64,000 nucleotides of DNA from positions 1 to 64,000 of the forward strand of contig CBDUBA010000007.1 in assembly GCA_965365275.1 (NCBI GenBank), written 5' to 3'. The translations under genes were made by a program, and so were the position numbers. The notes below the pieces were generated by a model. It was not told the DNA's origin and did not search any database. It worked only from the letters and a program-made list of their open reading frames with translations. This DNA comes from JAGTVG01 sp965365275. GTDB lineage: Bacteria > Bacteroidota > Bacteroidia > Cytophagales > Cyclobacteriaceae. Positions 27,913 through 36,841 of the stretch are shown here, piece after piece (positions within the stretch are counted from its first letter, which is position 1; each line of letters opens with the position of its first letter).

Positions 27913-29472
27913 ATGACCAATCAGGAAAAAATTAACGAGCTAATTGAAAAGCGTGCTGAAGCCCGCATGGGTGGTGGCGAGAAACGCATTGAAAGTCAAC
28001 ATAAAAAAGGCAAATTAACGGCCAGGGAAAGAATCCTGCTGCTATTGGATGAGGGTAGTTTTGAGGAGTATGATATGTTCGTTACACACAGAACAAAGTC
28101 TTTCGGAATGTGGGATCAGAAATTCTTATCTGACGGCGTAGTTACCGGACATGGCACAATTGATGGCAGGCTAATATACGTGTTTTCGCAAGACTTCACC
28201 GTCTTTGGAGGTAGCCTTTCAGAAATGTTTGCTCAGAAAATATGCAAAATAATGGATCAGGCCATGCAGGTAGGTGCCCCGGTAATTGGCTTGAATGATA
28301 GTGGGGGTGCAAGGATACAGGAAGGTGTTCGCAGTCTTGCCGGATATGCCGAGATTTTTCAGAGAAACATTTTATCTTCTGGTGTAATACCACAGATCTC
28401 CGCAATTTTTGGTCCCTGTGCAGGTGGAGCGGTATACTCACCAGCGCTCACTGATTTTATAATCATGAGTGAAAAGTCGAGTTACATGTTTGTAACCGGG
28501 CCGAAGGTAGTTAAAACCGTAACCGGTGAGGATATTTCCGTTGAGGACCTGGGAGGGGCCAATGTTCATTCAACTAAATCCGGAATTTCTCACTTCATGG
28601 TCGAATCAGAGGAAGAAGGGCTTCTATTGATCCGAAAAATGATCAGCTATATCCCTTCAAATAATCTTGAAGAACCACCAATCACGGAAACAAATGACCC
28701 GATAGACCGGCTTGAAGATGAATTGAACGAATTAATACCGGAAAATCCAAACAAACCCTATGATGTTAAGGATGTAATACATGCCATTACAGATGAGCAC
28801 GAATTTCTGGAAATTCAAAGGAATTATGCCAAGAACATCATTATCGGTTTTGCCAGATTTAACGGAATGCCGGTAGGTATTGTCGCCAACCAGCCGAATT
28901 ACCTGGCCGGTGTTCTTGACATAGATGCTTCCAGGAAAGCAGCGCGTTTCGTTCGTTTCTGTGATGCATTTAACATCCCGATTATTACTTTGGTAGACGT
29001 GCCGGGCTTTTTACCCGGTAGTGCTCAGGAATTGGGAGGGATCATTATTCATGGAGCAAAATTATTATTTGCCTATGGGGAAGCAACCGTTCCAAAAATC
29101 ACCATAACACTTCGCAAATCTTATGGAGGTGCCCATGATGTGATGAGCTGTAAGCAGTTAAGAGGGGATCTGAACTATGCCTGGCCTTCGGCTGAAATAG
29201 CCGTAATGGGCGCAAAAGGAGCAGTTGAGGTATTGGAGGGTAAAAAATTACGTGAAATAGTTGATAAAGAAGAAAGACAGAAATTTATCTCTGAGAAGGA
29301 AGAGGAATATATTGAAAATTTTGCCAATCCCTACCAGGCAGCGAAATATGGTTTTATAGATGATATAATTGAACCCAGGAATACCCGGTTCAGAATAATT
29401 CGGGGATTAAAGATCCTGTCTACCAAAAAGGACTTCAATCCGCCAAAGAAACACTCAAATATTCCATTATAA
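27913..29472 (+). CDS. mmdA: Methylmalonyl-CoA decarboxylase carboxyltransferase subunit
   Basis: 519 residues of the acyl-CoA carboxylase beta family: GKLTARERI near the N-terminus, GLNDSGGARIQEGV (oxyanion loop), FGPCAGGAVYSPAL and, in the C-terminal half, VDVPGFLPGSAQELGG and KSYGGAHDVM. It transfers the carboxyl group of (S)-methylmalonyl-CoA to a biotin carrier. Alone it could be propionyl-CoA carboxylase beta, but the sodium-pump subunits directly downstream show a decarboxylase that makes propionyl-CoA and exports sodium. Confidence 0.93.
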   Translation: MTNQEKINELIEKRAEARMGGGEKRIESQHKKGKLTARERILLLLDEGSFEEYDMFVTHRTKSFGMWDQKFLSDGVVTGHGTIDGRLIYVFSQDFTVFGGSLSEMFAQKICKIMDQAMQVGAPVIGLNDSGGARIQEGVRSLAGYAEIFQRNILSSGVIPQISAIFGPCAGGAVYSPALTDFIIMSEKSSYMFVTGPKVVKTVTGEDISVEDLGGANVHSTKSGISHFMVESEEEGLLLIRKMISYIPSNNLEEPPITETNDPIDRLEDELNELIPENPNKPYDVKDVIHAITDEHEFLEIQRNYAKNIIIGFARFNGMPVGIVANQPNYLAGVLDIDASRKAARFVRFCDAFNIPIITLVDVPGFLPGSAQELGGIIIHGAKLLFAYGEATVPKITITLRKSYGGAHDVMSCKQLRGDLNYAWPSAEIAVMGAKGAVEVLEGKKLREIVDKEERQKFISEKEEEYIENFANPYQAAKYGFIDDIIEPRNTRFRIIRGLKILSTKKDFNPPKKHSNIPL

Positions 29473-29482
29473 TCTATACGAT

Positions 29483-29854
29483 ATGATAATTCTAGCTGAA
29501 ATAAATTGGAACTATCTTTTAAACGATGGCCTGGTGATTACATTGGTGGGATACCTTATTGTATTTATGGCTTTAGTACTGCTTGCCTTTGTATTCAATG
29601 CAGTCCCTAAACTGCTGGATCTCAAGAAAAGACGGGACTTAAGAAAAAAAGGCAAGGAGGTCACTCTTTTAGCCTCTACTGAAGACTTGTCAGGTGAAGC
29701 AAATGCTGCCATCGGAACGGCAATATTCATGTTTTTCAATGAGATGCACGATGACGAAGATACTATAATCACTATCCGGAAAATATCTAAGAGTTATTCA
29801 CCCTGGAGTTCAAAGATCTATGGAATTACAAGGGGATTAAACAGGAGATTTTAA
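29483..29854 (+). CDS. OadG family small membrane subunit (decarboxylase delta/gamma)
   Basis: 123 residues. One membrane helix near the N-terminus (VITLVGYLIVFMALVLLAFVF) is followed by a basic stretch and a flexible cytoplasmic domain. OadG-type subunits assemble the carboxyltransferase with the membrane beta subunit. It starts 10 bases after mmdA. The sequence is longer than classical gamma subunits and lacks the Pro/Ala-rich biotin-linked tail. Confidence 0.82.
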   Translation: MIILAEINWNYLLNDGLVITLVGYLIVFMALVLLAFVFNAVPKLLDLKKRRDLRKKGKEVTLLASTEDLSGEANAAIGTAIFMFFNEMHDDEDTIITIRKISKSYSPWSSKIYGITRGLNRRF

Positions 29855-29937
29855 GAAGTATGGCAAGATTGAAAATTATAAATAATATACAATCATTTCA
29901 TCAATAATTAGAAACCGAAAAAATTACTGAATTTCGA

Positions 29938-30357
29938 ATGAAGACATACAAATTTACCATCAGCGGCAACAAGTATACGGTTAACATAAAGTCTTTTGAA
30001 GATAATATAGCTGAAATTGAGCTTAATGGCACACCCTACACCGTGGAAATGGAGCAGGAGATCAAAACAACCAAGACTCCAAAATTGATCCGACCGGAAA
30101 AACCTGCACAAAAAGCTCCAACCGAGATACAAAAGGGATCAGGATTAAGCAAGATCACCGCTCCATTACCCGGGACTATTTTTAAATTGATAGCCAAAGA
30201 GGGAGATGCTGTTAAAAAAGGGGATCCAGTATTAATTATGGAGGCTATGAAGATGGAAAACAATGTTCTTGCTGAAAAAGAGGGCATAGTAAAAAAGATC
30301 CTTGTACAGGAGGGCGATTCTGTACTTCAGGGGGATCTGTTAATCGAAATTGAATAA
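29938..30357 (+). CDS. Biotin carrier subunit of the decarboxylase
   Basis: 139 residues. A small N-terminal beta domain (MKTYKFTISGNKYTVNIKSF) and a Lys/Pro linker (about 42-68) lead into a biotinyl domain with EAMKMEN, Lys105 being the biotinylation site. It carries the carboxyl group from the carboxyltransferase to the membrane subunit. It lies between the OadG-type and beta subunits. The order carboxyltransferase, OadG, biotin carrier, beta is usual for methylmalonyl-CoA decarboxylase. Confidence 0.92.
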   Translation: MKTYKFTISGNKYTVNIKSFEDNIAEIELNGTPYTVEMEQEIKTTKTPKLIRPEKPAQKAPTEIQKGSGLSKITAPLPGTIFKLIAKEGDAVKKGDPVLIMEAMKMENNVLAEKEGIVKKILVQEGDSVLQGDLLIEIE

Positions 30358-30363
30358 GGAAAG

Positions 30364-31704
30364 ATGAGGAAACTTTTTACAGTAATTGGAATTATCGCTA
30401 TTTTATCCCTGGTGCGATTGTCTTTTGTCAGTGCAGACCACCCCACTTCTAACAGCAATAGCGAGTTGACCAAGACAGAGATTGCCGTTGGGGAGGGAAC
30501 GGATAATCTTTCCGAGGCTAAGCAATCCAGCGGAGCATTGGAGGGAATCAAGAATTTCTTTAGTTATACAGGATTTGCCAATGCTACTCTTGGACACATT
30601 GCCATGCTTATAGTAGGGCTGTTCTTTATAATCATAGCAATAGAATATAATTATGAACCCCTTTTATTGATCCCGATAGGTACTGGTATTATTATCGGGA
30701 ACATACCTTTTGTACCAGGATTTCAGATTGGAATTTATGAGGATGGAAGTGTTTTAAATTATCTGTATTATGGGGTCGTAAAAGGCATTTATCCGCCCCT
30801 GATTTTTCTTGGTATAGGTGCTATGACTGATTTTTCATCCCTGATATCCAATCCACGACTGATGCTACTCGGTGCTGCCGCACAAGTCGGGATTTTTCTA
30901 ACCTTCCTTGGCGCACTAATGCTTGGATTCGCGCCACCAGAGGCTGGTGCCATCGGTATCATTGGTGGAGCGGATGGTCCAACTGCTATTTTTATATCAT
31001 CTCGTTTAGCCAATGGAATTAATATATTACCAGACGGTACAACGGTAAAAAACCTGATAGGCCCTATCGCAATAGCAGCATATTCATATATGGCTCTGGT
31101 TCCGGTAATTCAACCACCGATCATGCGATTACTGACAAGTAAAAATGAGCGTAAGATCAGAATGAGACCACCGAGGGCAGTCTCGAAGACAGAAAAAATC
31201 CTTTTCCCCATCATAGGTCTTCTGCTAACCGGATTTATTTCACCGAATGCATTGCCATTGCTTGGTATGCTGTTTTTTGGAAATCTTCTGAAAGAATCTA
31301 CCAGAACAAACAGATTAGCAGAAACTGCAAAAAATTCCCTGATTGATATAGTAACCATACTGCTGGGGATCACGGTAGGTGCCTCAACCCAGGCTGATGT
31401 ATTTCTTACACCGGATTCATTATTGATTTTTGCCCTGGGCGCATTGTCCTTTATGATTGCTACAGCAGGAGGACTAATATTCGCCAGGTTCATGAATCTC
31501 TTTCTAAAGGGACAGAATAAATTGAATCCCTTAATAGGTGCAGCTGGAGTTTCGGCTGTTCCGGATAGTGCCAGGGTGGTGCAGCATGAGGGACTCAAAG
31601 CCGATTCGACGAATCACTTATTAATGCATGCCATGGCCCCCAATGTATCAGGTGTTATTGGATCAGCGGTAGCAGCAGGTATCCTTTTAAGTTTTTTACT
31701 TTAA
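30364..31704 (+). CDS. Sodium-translocating decarboxylase beta subunit
   Basis: 446 residues with an N-terminal hydrophobic segment and a linker before the canonical OadB/MmdB body. Sodium-binding and catalytic regions are seen in IGIIGGADGPTAIFISSRLA and GAAGVSAVPDSARVVQ, among about nine membrane helices. It decarboxylates carboxybiotin and drives sodium out of the cell. It begins six bases after the biotin carrier. The extra N-terminal 60 residues, partly Ser/Glu-rich and facing outside, are common in Bacteroidota members. Confidence 0.93.
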   Translation: MRKLFTVIGIIAILSLVRLSFVSADHPTSNSNSELTKTEIAVGEGTDNLSEAKQSSGALEGIKNFFSYTGFANATLGHIAMLIVGLFFIIIAIEYNYEPLLLIPIGTGIIIGNIPFVPGFQIGIYEDGSVLNYLYYGVVKGIYPPLIFLGIGAMTDFSSLISNPRLMLLGAAAQVGIFLTFLGALMLGFAPPEAGAIGIIGGADGPTAIFISSRLANGINILPDGTTVKNLIGPIAIAAYSYMALVPVIQPPIMRLLTSKNERKIRMRPPRAVSKTEKILFPIIGLLLTGFISPNALPLLGMLFFGNLLKESTRTNRLAETAKNSLIDIVTILLGITVGASTQADVFLTPDSLLIFALGALSFMIATAGGLIFARFMNLFLKGQNKLNPLIGAAGVSAVPDSARVVQHEGLKADSTNHLLMHAMAPNVSGVIGSAVAAGILLSFLL

Positions 31705-31915
31705 TATTGACGTTTCAGAATTATAATTAGTCCGGACCTGAAGGGATTTTGTGCTCTTACTGCCTCTCCCATGATTTCAAATACAAACCTTCGTCTACCC
31801 GGAATCTCAAGGGCTTAATTGAATCCTTTACTATGGCCGGGGTTGCCATTCTTCATGTTCAGTTCAAAGATATCAGTGAGGGTCCATGGCTGAGCAGCTA
31901 ATTTATTGTGTGTAT
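31705..31915. other. Spacer with a possible decayed coding fragment on the minus strand
   Basis: On the minus strand a frame with protein-like composition runs leftward from about 31899 to a stop at 31701, interrupted by one in-frame TAA at 31815-31817. It reads MKNGNPGHSKGFN before the stop and ALEIPGRRRFVFEIMGEAV after it. I do not recognise it. It may be the remnant of a small gene or chance. Confidence 0.3.
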
Positions 31916-32362
31916 TTATTTGTACTCCGGGAAATCATCAAGGCTCCGGGTAGACTGGCTATCCTGATCTATTTCCCAGCAATAATGTTTCAGCCCATTG
32001 CTTATTCCTATATACTTTACCCGGAGGGAACGGCTATACACAGCCACCTGATGCATAACTTTATCATCCAGCTTTGACTCGGGGGATTTGCATTCTATTA
32101 CCATAAAAGGAGTTCCATCCTGGCCGAATACCAGTATGTCTGAACGCTTCACCAGTTTGTTATATTTAAGGCCTGATTCAACTTTTATCATAGATTTTGG
32201 ATATTTCCTGAAGTCAATGAGGTATCTGATCAAATGTTGCCTTACCCATTCTTCGGGGGTTAATCTTACGCTTTTTTTTCTTAATACATCAAAAATCATT
32301 AATTTGTCATTGATCTTTTCAATTCGAAATTCGAATGAGGGAAAGCTCAATTTTTTGTTCAT
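31916..32362 (-). CDS. HsdR N-terminal-like nuclease domain protein
   Basis: 148 residues with the PD-(D/E)xK-type core of the type I restriction HsdR N-terminal domain: RSDILVFGQDGTPFMVIECKSP supplies the Asp and the Glu-x-Lys. There is no helicase domain, methylase or specificity subunit around it, so it is a stand-alone domain. Such short HSDR_N_2 proteins are common in Bacteroidota, frequently near DNA polymerase III delta; here the neighbour is AMP nucleosidase. Function unknown; nuclease activity possible. Confidence 0.87.
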   Translation of the reverse strand: MNKKLSFPSFEFRIEKINDKLMIFDVLRKKSVRLTPEEWVRQHLIRYLIDFRKYPKSMIKVESGLKYNKLVKRSDILVFGQDGTPFMVIECKSPESKLDDKVMHQVAVYSRSLRVKYIGISNGLKHYCWEIDQDSQSTRSLDDFPEYK

Positions 32363-32401
32363 TGCTTAAAAATCCTGATTAATATCTTTTGATCCAATAT
32401 G

Positions 32402-32444
32402 ATTAAAATAATCATAATAGTCGTAATAAATTGATTATTTTAAT
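32402..32444. promoter_or_regulatory. 13-bp perfect inverted repeat in a divergent spacer
   Basis: ATTAAAATAATCA (32402-32414) and TGATTATTTTAAT (32432-32444) are exact reverse complements with 17 bases between. The site lies between the divergent starts of the HsdR-N gene and AMP nucleosidase gene, suiting an operator or promoter-proximal hairpin. AT-richness makes chance possible. Confidence 0.4.
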
Positions 32445-32486
32445 TCTTTGAACTTCCATGGAGGTATAAAATAGTAAAACAGACCA

Positions 32487-33260
32487 ATGAAAACAAGACT
32501 GGAAATCGTTAAAGACTGGCTGCCAAGATATACCGGAACACCCCTTAAGGATTTTGGGAAATATATATTACTGACAAACTTCCATACTTATCTGGAGATT
32601 TTTTCTGAAATGCATGGAAAGGAGATCCTGGGGGAAGGTCGGCCTATGCAGACTGTTACAGCAGATGACATCTCTTTGGTAAATTTTGGAATGGGAAGTG
32701 CCATGGCAGCTACCATAATGGATCTTCTTATCGCGATCAGACCAAAAGCGGTACTCTTCCTTGGCAAATGTGGTGGACTAAAACGGAAAACAAAACTGGG
32801 CGATCTTATCCTGCCTATTGCAGCTATTCGGGGTGAAGGGACAAGTAATGAATATTTACCACAGGAGATACCTGCTTTACCTTCCTTTCAATTGCAAAGG
32901 GCTGTTTCATCCATGATTAAAAAACATGCCTGTGATTACTGGACCGGAACGGTTTATTCGACCAACAGAAGGGTTTGGGAACATGACAAGCAGTTTAAAT
33001 CATACCTTAGAATGGCAAGGGCTATGGCCGTTGACATGGAGACTGCCACATTATTTACAGTGGGCTTTAAAAATGGAATTCCAAGAGGTGCACTCCTGCT
33101 GGTTTCAGATAATCCTATGATCCCCCATGGTGTTAAAACCAGTGAAAGTGATAAAAAAGTATCTGATAAATTTCTAAAATTACATCTGCAAATTGGGATA
33201 GATGCATTAAAAGAATTAATATTCAGTGGTGATTCTGTAAAGCACCTGAAATTTGAATAA
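32487..33260 (+). CDS. amn: AMP nucleosidase
   Basis: 257 residues, the short catalytic form. It begins TRLEIVKDWLPRYTGTPLKDFG and contains VNFGMGSAMAATIMDLL, FLGKCGGLK and VDMETATLFTVGF, the nucleoside-phosphorylase-fold signatures of AMP nucleosidase. It hydrolyses AMP to adenine and ribose 5-phosphate in the cytoplasm, helping adjust adenylate pools. The N-terminal regulatory domain of the E. coli enzyme is absent. The SLC13 permease starts 17 bases downstream. Confidence 0.9.
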   Translation: MKTRLEIVKDWLPRYTGTPLKDFGKYILLTNFHTYLEIFSEMHGKEILGEGRPMQTVTADDISLVNFGMGSAMAATIMDLLIAIRPKAVLFLGKCGGLKRKTKLGDLILPIAAIRGEGTSNEYLPQEIPALPSFQLQRAVSSMIKKHACDYWTGTVYSTNRRVWEHDKQFKSYLRMARAMAVDMETATLFTVGFKNGIPRGALLLVSDNPMIPHGVKTSESDKKVSDKFLKLHLQIGIDALKELIFSGDSVKHLKFE

Positions 33261-33277
33261 TTTTTTACCTATAGTCC

Positions 33278-35065
33278 ATGGCTGAGGCATTTCAACCTTA
33301 TTTTGTTCTTATTGTTCTATCTCTGACCTTTGCCCTGATTTATCTTGAGGTACTCAGACCATCAGTTAGTTTCCTGCTGGCTGTTCTGATTTTTACCATC
33401 ACCGGTATTCTGGATACTGAACATGTACTGGCTGGTTTTTCAAATAGTTCAATTGCTGTAATTATCTTACTCATTGTAATTACAGCCGCAATACGCAAAA
33501 ATTATAAGATTGAGGCGATTTTTGACCTGGTATTTAAGAAGGCTAAGACATACCGGAATTTCCTGATACGTATGATGGCTCAAGTGGCTATTTTAAGTGC
33601 CATGATTAACAATACGGCCGTTGTAGCCCTGATGACTCCCTATGTATACAATTATGGAAGAAAGAATAACATAGCCCCATCAAAATTGCTAATACCCCTT
33701 TCCTATGCTACTATTATGGGCGGCATGTTAACATTGATCGGGACATCCACAACCCTTGTCCTGAATGGATTTATTACTGAAGCCGGTTTACATGAAATTA
33801 GGTTTAATGACCTGATCATTATTGGTTCAGCGGTTACCATTACCGGGATAGCGTTCATCGTTTTCATTGGATTCAAATTGCTGCCTAACCATACTGATTC
33901 GCTTCAGGACTTTTCTATAAATAAAAGAAATTATCTGATAGAAACCTGGCTGGACAAAAATTCACCACTGATCAATCAAACGGTGATTGAGGCAGGCCTT
34001 CGTAATCTGCAAGGGGTATACCTTGTTGAGATCCAGAGACAGGGACAGATGATCTCACCAATTACACCTCATGAGATACTGCAAAAAGATGATGTGTTGT
34101 TTTTTGCTGGCGACACAACCAATATTATGGATTTGATCAATGAACAGAAAGGATTGATACTACCGGAGAAAGCAAGCGACTATCACCAGGATAAAACAGA
34201 AGTAATTGAAGCGGTAGTCGCTGGATTTTCCTCTATTATTGGAAAAACTGTCAAGGAATCAAATTTTAGAAACAGGTATGATGCAGCCATTATAGCTATA
34301 CATAGAAATGGAGAAAAGATAAGCGGCAAGATAGGGGACATAGAGATCAATCCAGGGGATGTACTGTTGCTGTTTACGGGTAAGGATTTTAGCAACAGGG
34401 TGGAACTATATAAAGATATTTACGTAATCAATAAGCTGCGGGAAATAGCAGAACCAGGACGAAAAAAATATTATGCCATCGGGTTGATCATTCTGGGTTC
34501 GATTGTACTGCTGATTACTAAGGGGCTTGCTCTTTTTCCATCTTTGCTGATCATTTTTACGATCATGGTGGGCTTTGGCCTTATCAGTGTTCAGGATATT
34601 CGCCGCGAACTGGATTTTAATCTTATTGGTATCCTTGTCTTTTCGCTGGCCATCGGACAGGCTATGATCATTTCCGGTGCTGGCGTCATGGTTGCAGAAT
34701 GGCTGATCGGATTATTATCTCCATTTGGACGCACAGCCATTTTGATCGGGCTCATACTGATAACGAATTTACTTACTTCCTTAATTGGAAATGTAGGAGC
34801 TGTATCGATCACCTTTCCAATTGCATTGGGTATAGGCCAGAGTATGGGGATCGATGCCTCACCCTATTTCCTGGGTATAGCTTATGCTGCCTCGGCTGCA
34901 TTCATTACGCCATTCAGCTATCAAACGAACTTACTGGTTTATGGTCCGGGCGGGTATAATCTTAAAGATTTTGTTAGAATAGGCGTCCCAGTCACATTGA
35001 TTTACCTGACCGTGGCCTTCTTTGCACTGCTGATCCTTTACAATAAGGTATTTATCCCAATGTAA
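33278..35065 (+). CDS. SLC13-family (DASS) permease with TrkA-C domains
   Basis: 595 residues: an N-terminal half with membrane helices (LVLSLTFALIYLEVLRPSVS, then the NNTAVVALMTPYV motif), then two cytosolic TrkA-C-like domains (about 210-385), then more membrane helices with NLLTSLIGNVGAVSITFPIAL and the final IAYAASAAFITPFSYQTN. This layout is typical of bacterial anion or dicarboxylate/sulfate:sodium symporters. Substrate unknown. It follows AMP nucleosidase by 17 bases and may be co-transcribed. Confidence 0.9.
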   Translation: MAEAFQPYFVLIVLSLTFALIYLEVLRPSVSFLLAVLIFTITGILDTEHVLAGFSNSSIAVIILLIVITAAIRKNYKIEAIFDLVFKKAKTYRNFLIRMMAQVAILSAMINNTAVVALMTPYVYNYGRKNNIAPSKLLIPLSYATIMGGMLTLIGTSTTLVLNGFITEAGLHEIRFNDLIIIGSAVTITGIAFIVFIGFKLLPNHTDSLQDFSINKRNYLIETWLDKNSPLINQTVIEAGLRNLQGVYLVEIQRQGQMISPITPHEILQKDDVLFFAGDTTNIMDLINEQKGLILPEKASDYHQDKTEVIEAVVAGFSSIIGKTVKESNFRNRYDAAIIAIHRNGEKISGKIGDIEINPGDVLLLFTGKDFSNRVELYKDIYVINKLREIAEPGRKKYYAIGLIILGSIVLLITKGLALFPSLLIIFTIMVGFGLISVQDIRRELDFNLIGILVFSLAIGQAMIISGAGVMVAEWLIGLLSPFGRTAILIGLILITNLLTSLIGNVGAVSITFPIALGIGQSMGIDASPYFLGIAYAASAAFITPFSYQTNLLVYGPGGYNLKDFVRIGVPVTLIYLTVAFFALLILYNKVFIPM

Positions 35066-35329
35066 TCTGAATTATATCTTGAGATTGCTACAATCGAATC
35101 TTATACCTTAATAGTAATTTCCCTGGTGTTTCTCGAATTCTATCGTATTGCTATTAGAAATTAAGAACAATTAATATGGATGATAATCATCGCTTTTCAA
35201 GCTACTACCGGAAGAATCATTGCTTTTAGTGCATGGTTATTTGACCATGAATAGAAATAATAAGTAAAAATCTGGCGCAGAATTAACGGGAGTCAGGTCC
35301 TCAATTTGCATCTCCCCTACAGGCATGAA
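35066..35329. other. Spacer, no gene recognised
   Basis: Between convergent units. The only structure seen is a six-base stem (CATGGT 35232-35237 with ACCATG 35244-35249). No tRNA, riboswitch or coding frame is supported. Confidence 0.5.
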
Positions 35330-35385
35330 ATAAAAAAATCCCGCCTTCCTGCTAAAGCAGGTTATTTGGACGGGATTTAAAATTC
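35330..35385. terminator. Hairpin terminator of the exb operon
   Basis: AAATCCCG (35336-35343) pairs with CGGGATTT (35371-35378) around an inner hairpin CCTGC/GCAGG (35348-35361). On the minus strand the stem is followed by a T-run from the A-tract at 35332-35338, so it terminates transcription of the exb genes; it can also stop plus-strand read-through. Confidence 0.75.
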
Positions 35386-35402
35386 CTTTTAGATCTTAAG
35401 AA

Positions 35403-35861
35403 TTAAAGATCAATTCTTTTAGTAGCGGAGTAGAGGATCTTACGAGCATTCACTTCTTTCAGTTCCTGCTGCACATCAACCACTATGCCCATTTTTACAT
35501 CTCGGTCTACCTTAAGGGCCATAGTAATCTGATCTCTTTCCACTTCTGTTAATTTATCTTTTTCCTCGTTGACAAATTTCTGAATATCGGAAGGTTGTAC
35601 CAAACGATCATTGATCTGGATCCTGGGTTCAGCACCCATATCAGATTGTTTAGGTTTACCAATATAGATATAACTAACAAGGGATTTCCTTTCCAACTTG
35701 TTCAACTCCTTCGCGGAAGGAATTTTTTGCTCAACGAGAATATCCGATTCCCTAAGGACGGTTGTTACCATAAAAAAGAACAAAAGCATAAAGATAATGT
35801 CCGGTAAAGAAGCCGTAGGGATATCCTGACTTGTACTGGCTTTTTTCTTAAATTTCGACAT
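35403..35861 (-). CDS. exbD: ExbD/TolR family protein (second copy)
   Basis: 152 residues with one N-terminal membrane helix (PDIIFMLLFFFMVTTVL) bearing the conserved proton-pathway Asp, and a periplasmic domain. The ASLPDIIFMLLFFFMV pattern is typical of Bacteroidota ExbD. It couples proton flow through the ExbB/ExbD motor to TonB. It starts two bases after the preceding exbD. The two copies share the membrane helix but differ in their periplasmic parts, suggesting a heterodimer. Confidence 0.9.
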   Translation of the reverse strand: MSKFKKKASTSQDIPTASLPDIIFMLLFFFMVTTVLRESDILVEQKIPSAKELNKLERKSLVSYIYIGKPKQSDMGAEPRIQINDRLVQPSDIQKFVNEEKDKLTEVERDQITMALKVDRDVKMGIVVDVQQELKEVNARKILYSATKRIDL

Positions 35862-35862
35862 T

Positions 35863-36501
35863 TTATTCTCCTATTTTTGTTGGTTCAGCAATTGAAACGT
35901 TCCTAGGAATACCTTCTCTTGCTCTACTATATACGTCATTCTGTGCCGGATCACTTTTGTCCAGGTTTCTGAATTCTTCAGCTGTTAATCCAACCCTTTC
36001 GCCGTAGATTTCATCATATGCTCCCATGATCTCATCAAGAATACCAAGATATATTTCATAACTTGTCCCGCGGTCTGTTTTATAGGAAACAACAGCATCC
36101 CCCGGGCTATCTGATGAATCGGGCTTTCGACCATTAGAGCGGACAAAATTCCTTTGCGATGCTGACAGTGAGTTGATCAGATCCTGGTTTTCCTGATCCT
36201 GTTTTCCAAAATTCAAGACAAACTCTTTTACCATTTCCCTTATTTTAGAAATGTCCTGTAAAGGTTCATCTTCCACCAGAATCCTGTCACTCGAGTTAAC
36301 ATTCACCTTGAATATATTTCTCTGGTTCTTGGTAATATCCGGTGGGGGTTGATTTGGATCAGGCTTAGGCGGCAACAATAAGGCAATTCCCTTATCAGAG
36401 GCAATGGTTGTCGTAACCAGGAAGAATATCAGCAATAAGAATGCAATATCCGCCAGTGATGCCGAAGGAATATCAACCTTTCTGTTTTTACTTTTTGCCA
36501 T
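35863..36501 (-). CDS. exbD: ExbD/TolR family protein (first copy)
   Basis: 212 residues: the membrane helix ASLADIAFLLLIFFLVTTTI with conserved Asp, then a longer periplasmic region than its neighbour. Residues 95-150 form an extra insertion with Ser, Asn and Asp-rich linkers (KPDSSDSPGDAVVSY). It should form part of the TonB-energising motor. The start overlaps the stop of the small membrane protein upstream by one base, indicating translational coupling. Confidence 0.9.
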   Translation of the reverse strand: MAKSKNRKVDIPSASLADIAFLLLIFFLVTTTIASDKGIALLLPPKPDPNQPPPDITKNQRNIFKVNVNSSDRILVEDEPLQDISKIREMVKEFVLNFGKQDQENQDLINSLSASQRNFVRSNGRKPDSSDSPGDAVVSYKTDRGTSYEIYLGILDEIMGAYDEIYGERVGLTAEEFRNLDKSDPAQNDVYSRAREGIPRNVSIAEPTKIGE

Positions 36502-36830
36502 CAGCTAAATATTTTAGAAATTTCCGTAAATACAATTCCTACAATTGCAACAACAATTAAAATGTACGTGGTAGAAATTACACCGCCAATATACTTTGAC
36601 ATACCTGCATCAATTCCAAATTTAGAGTAAGTGGCGGTAACCTCTGACCCAGCAATGCTATATCCAATTCCGAAAATAATAAGGATTACTGCAAGGCCAA
36701 TAGCTCCGGTAACCAATGATTTGGGATTACCAATAGCATTGATCAGTGGGAGAATAATTGCTGCTAAGGCTGCCAATCCCAGCAAGGCATATGCAGCAAT
36801 TATCATTATATCAACAAAATCCTGTTCCAT
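36501..36830 (-). CDS. Small membrane protein in the ExbBD operon
   Basis: 109 residues with three predicted membrane segments (about 8-28, 42-60 and 82-104), Ala/Ile-rich. Not a homolog of ExbB or ExbD as far as I can see. Its conserved place between exbB and exbD in this layout suggests a part in the TonB motor complex or its assembly. No charged catalytic residues within the helices are obvious except two acidic positions near the ends. Function unknown. Confidence 0.75.
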   Translation of the reverse strand: MEQDFVDIMIIAAYALLGLAALAAIILPLINAIGNPKSLVTGAIGLAVILIIFGIGYSIAGSEVTATYSKFGIDAGMSKYIGGVISTTYILIVVAIVGIVFTEISKIFS

Positions 36831-36841
36831 ATGTCTTTAGA

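Noticed and set aside
31916..32362. Type I restriction-modification system
   Set aside because: Only an HsdR N-terminal-like domain is present, with no helicase, HsdM or HsdS nearby.
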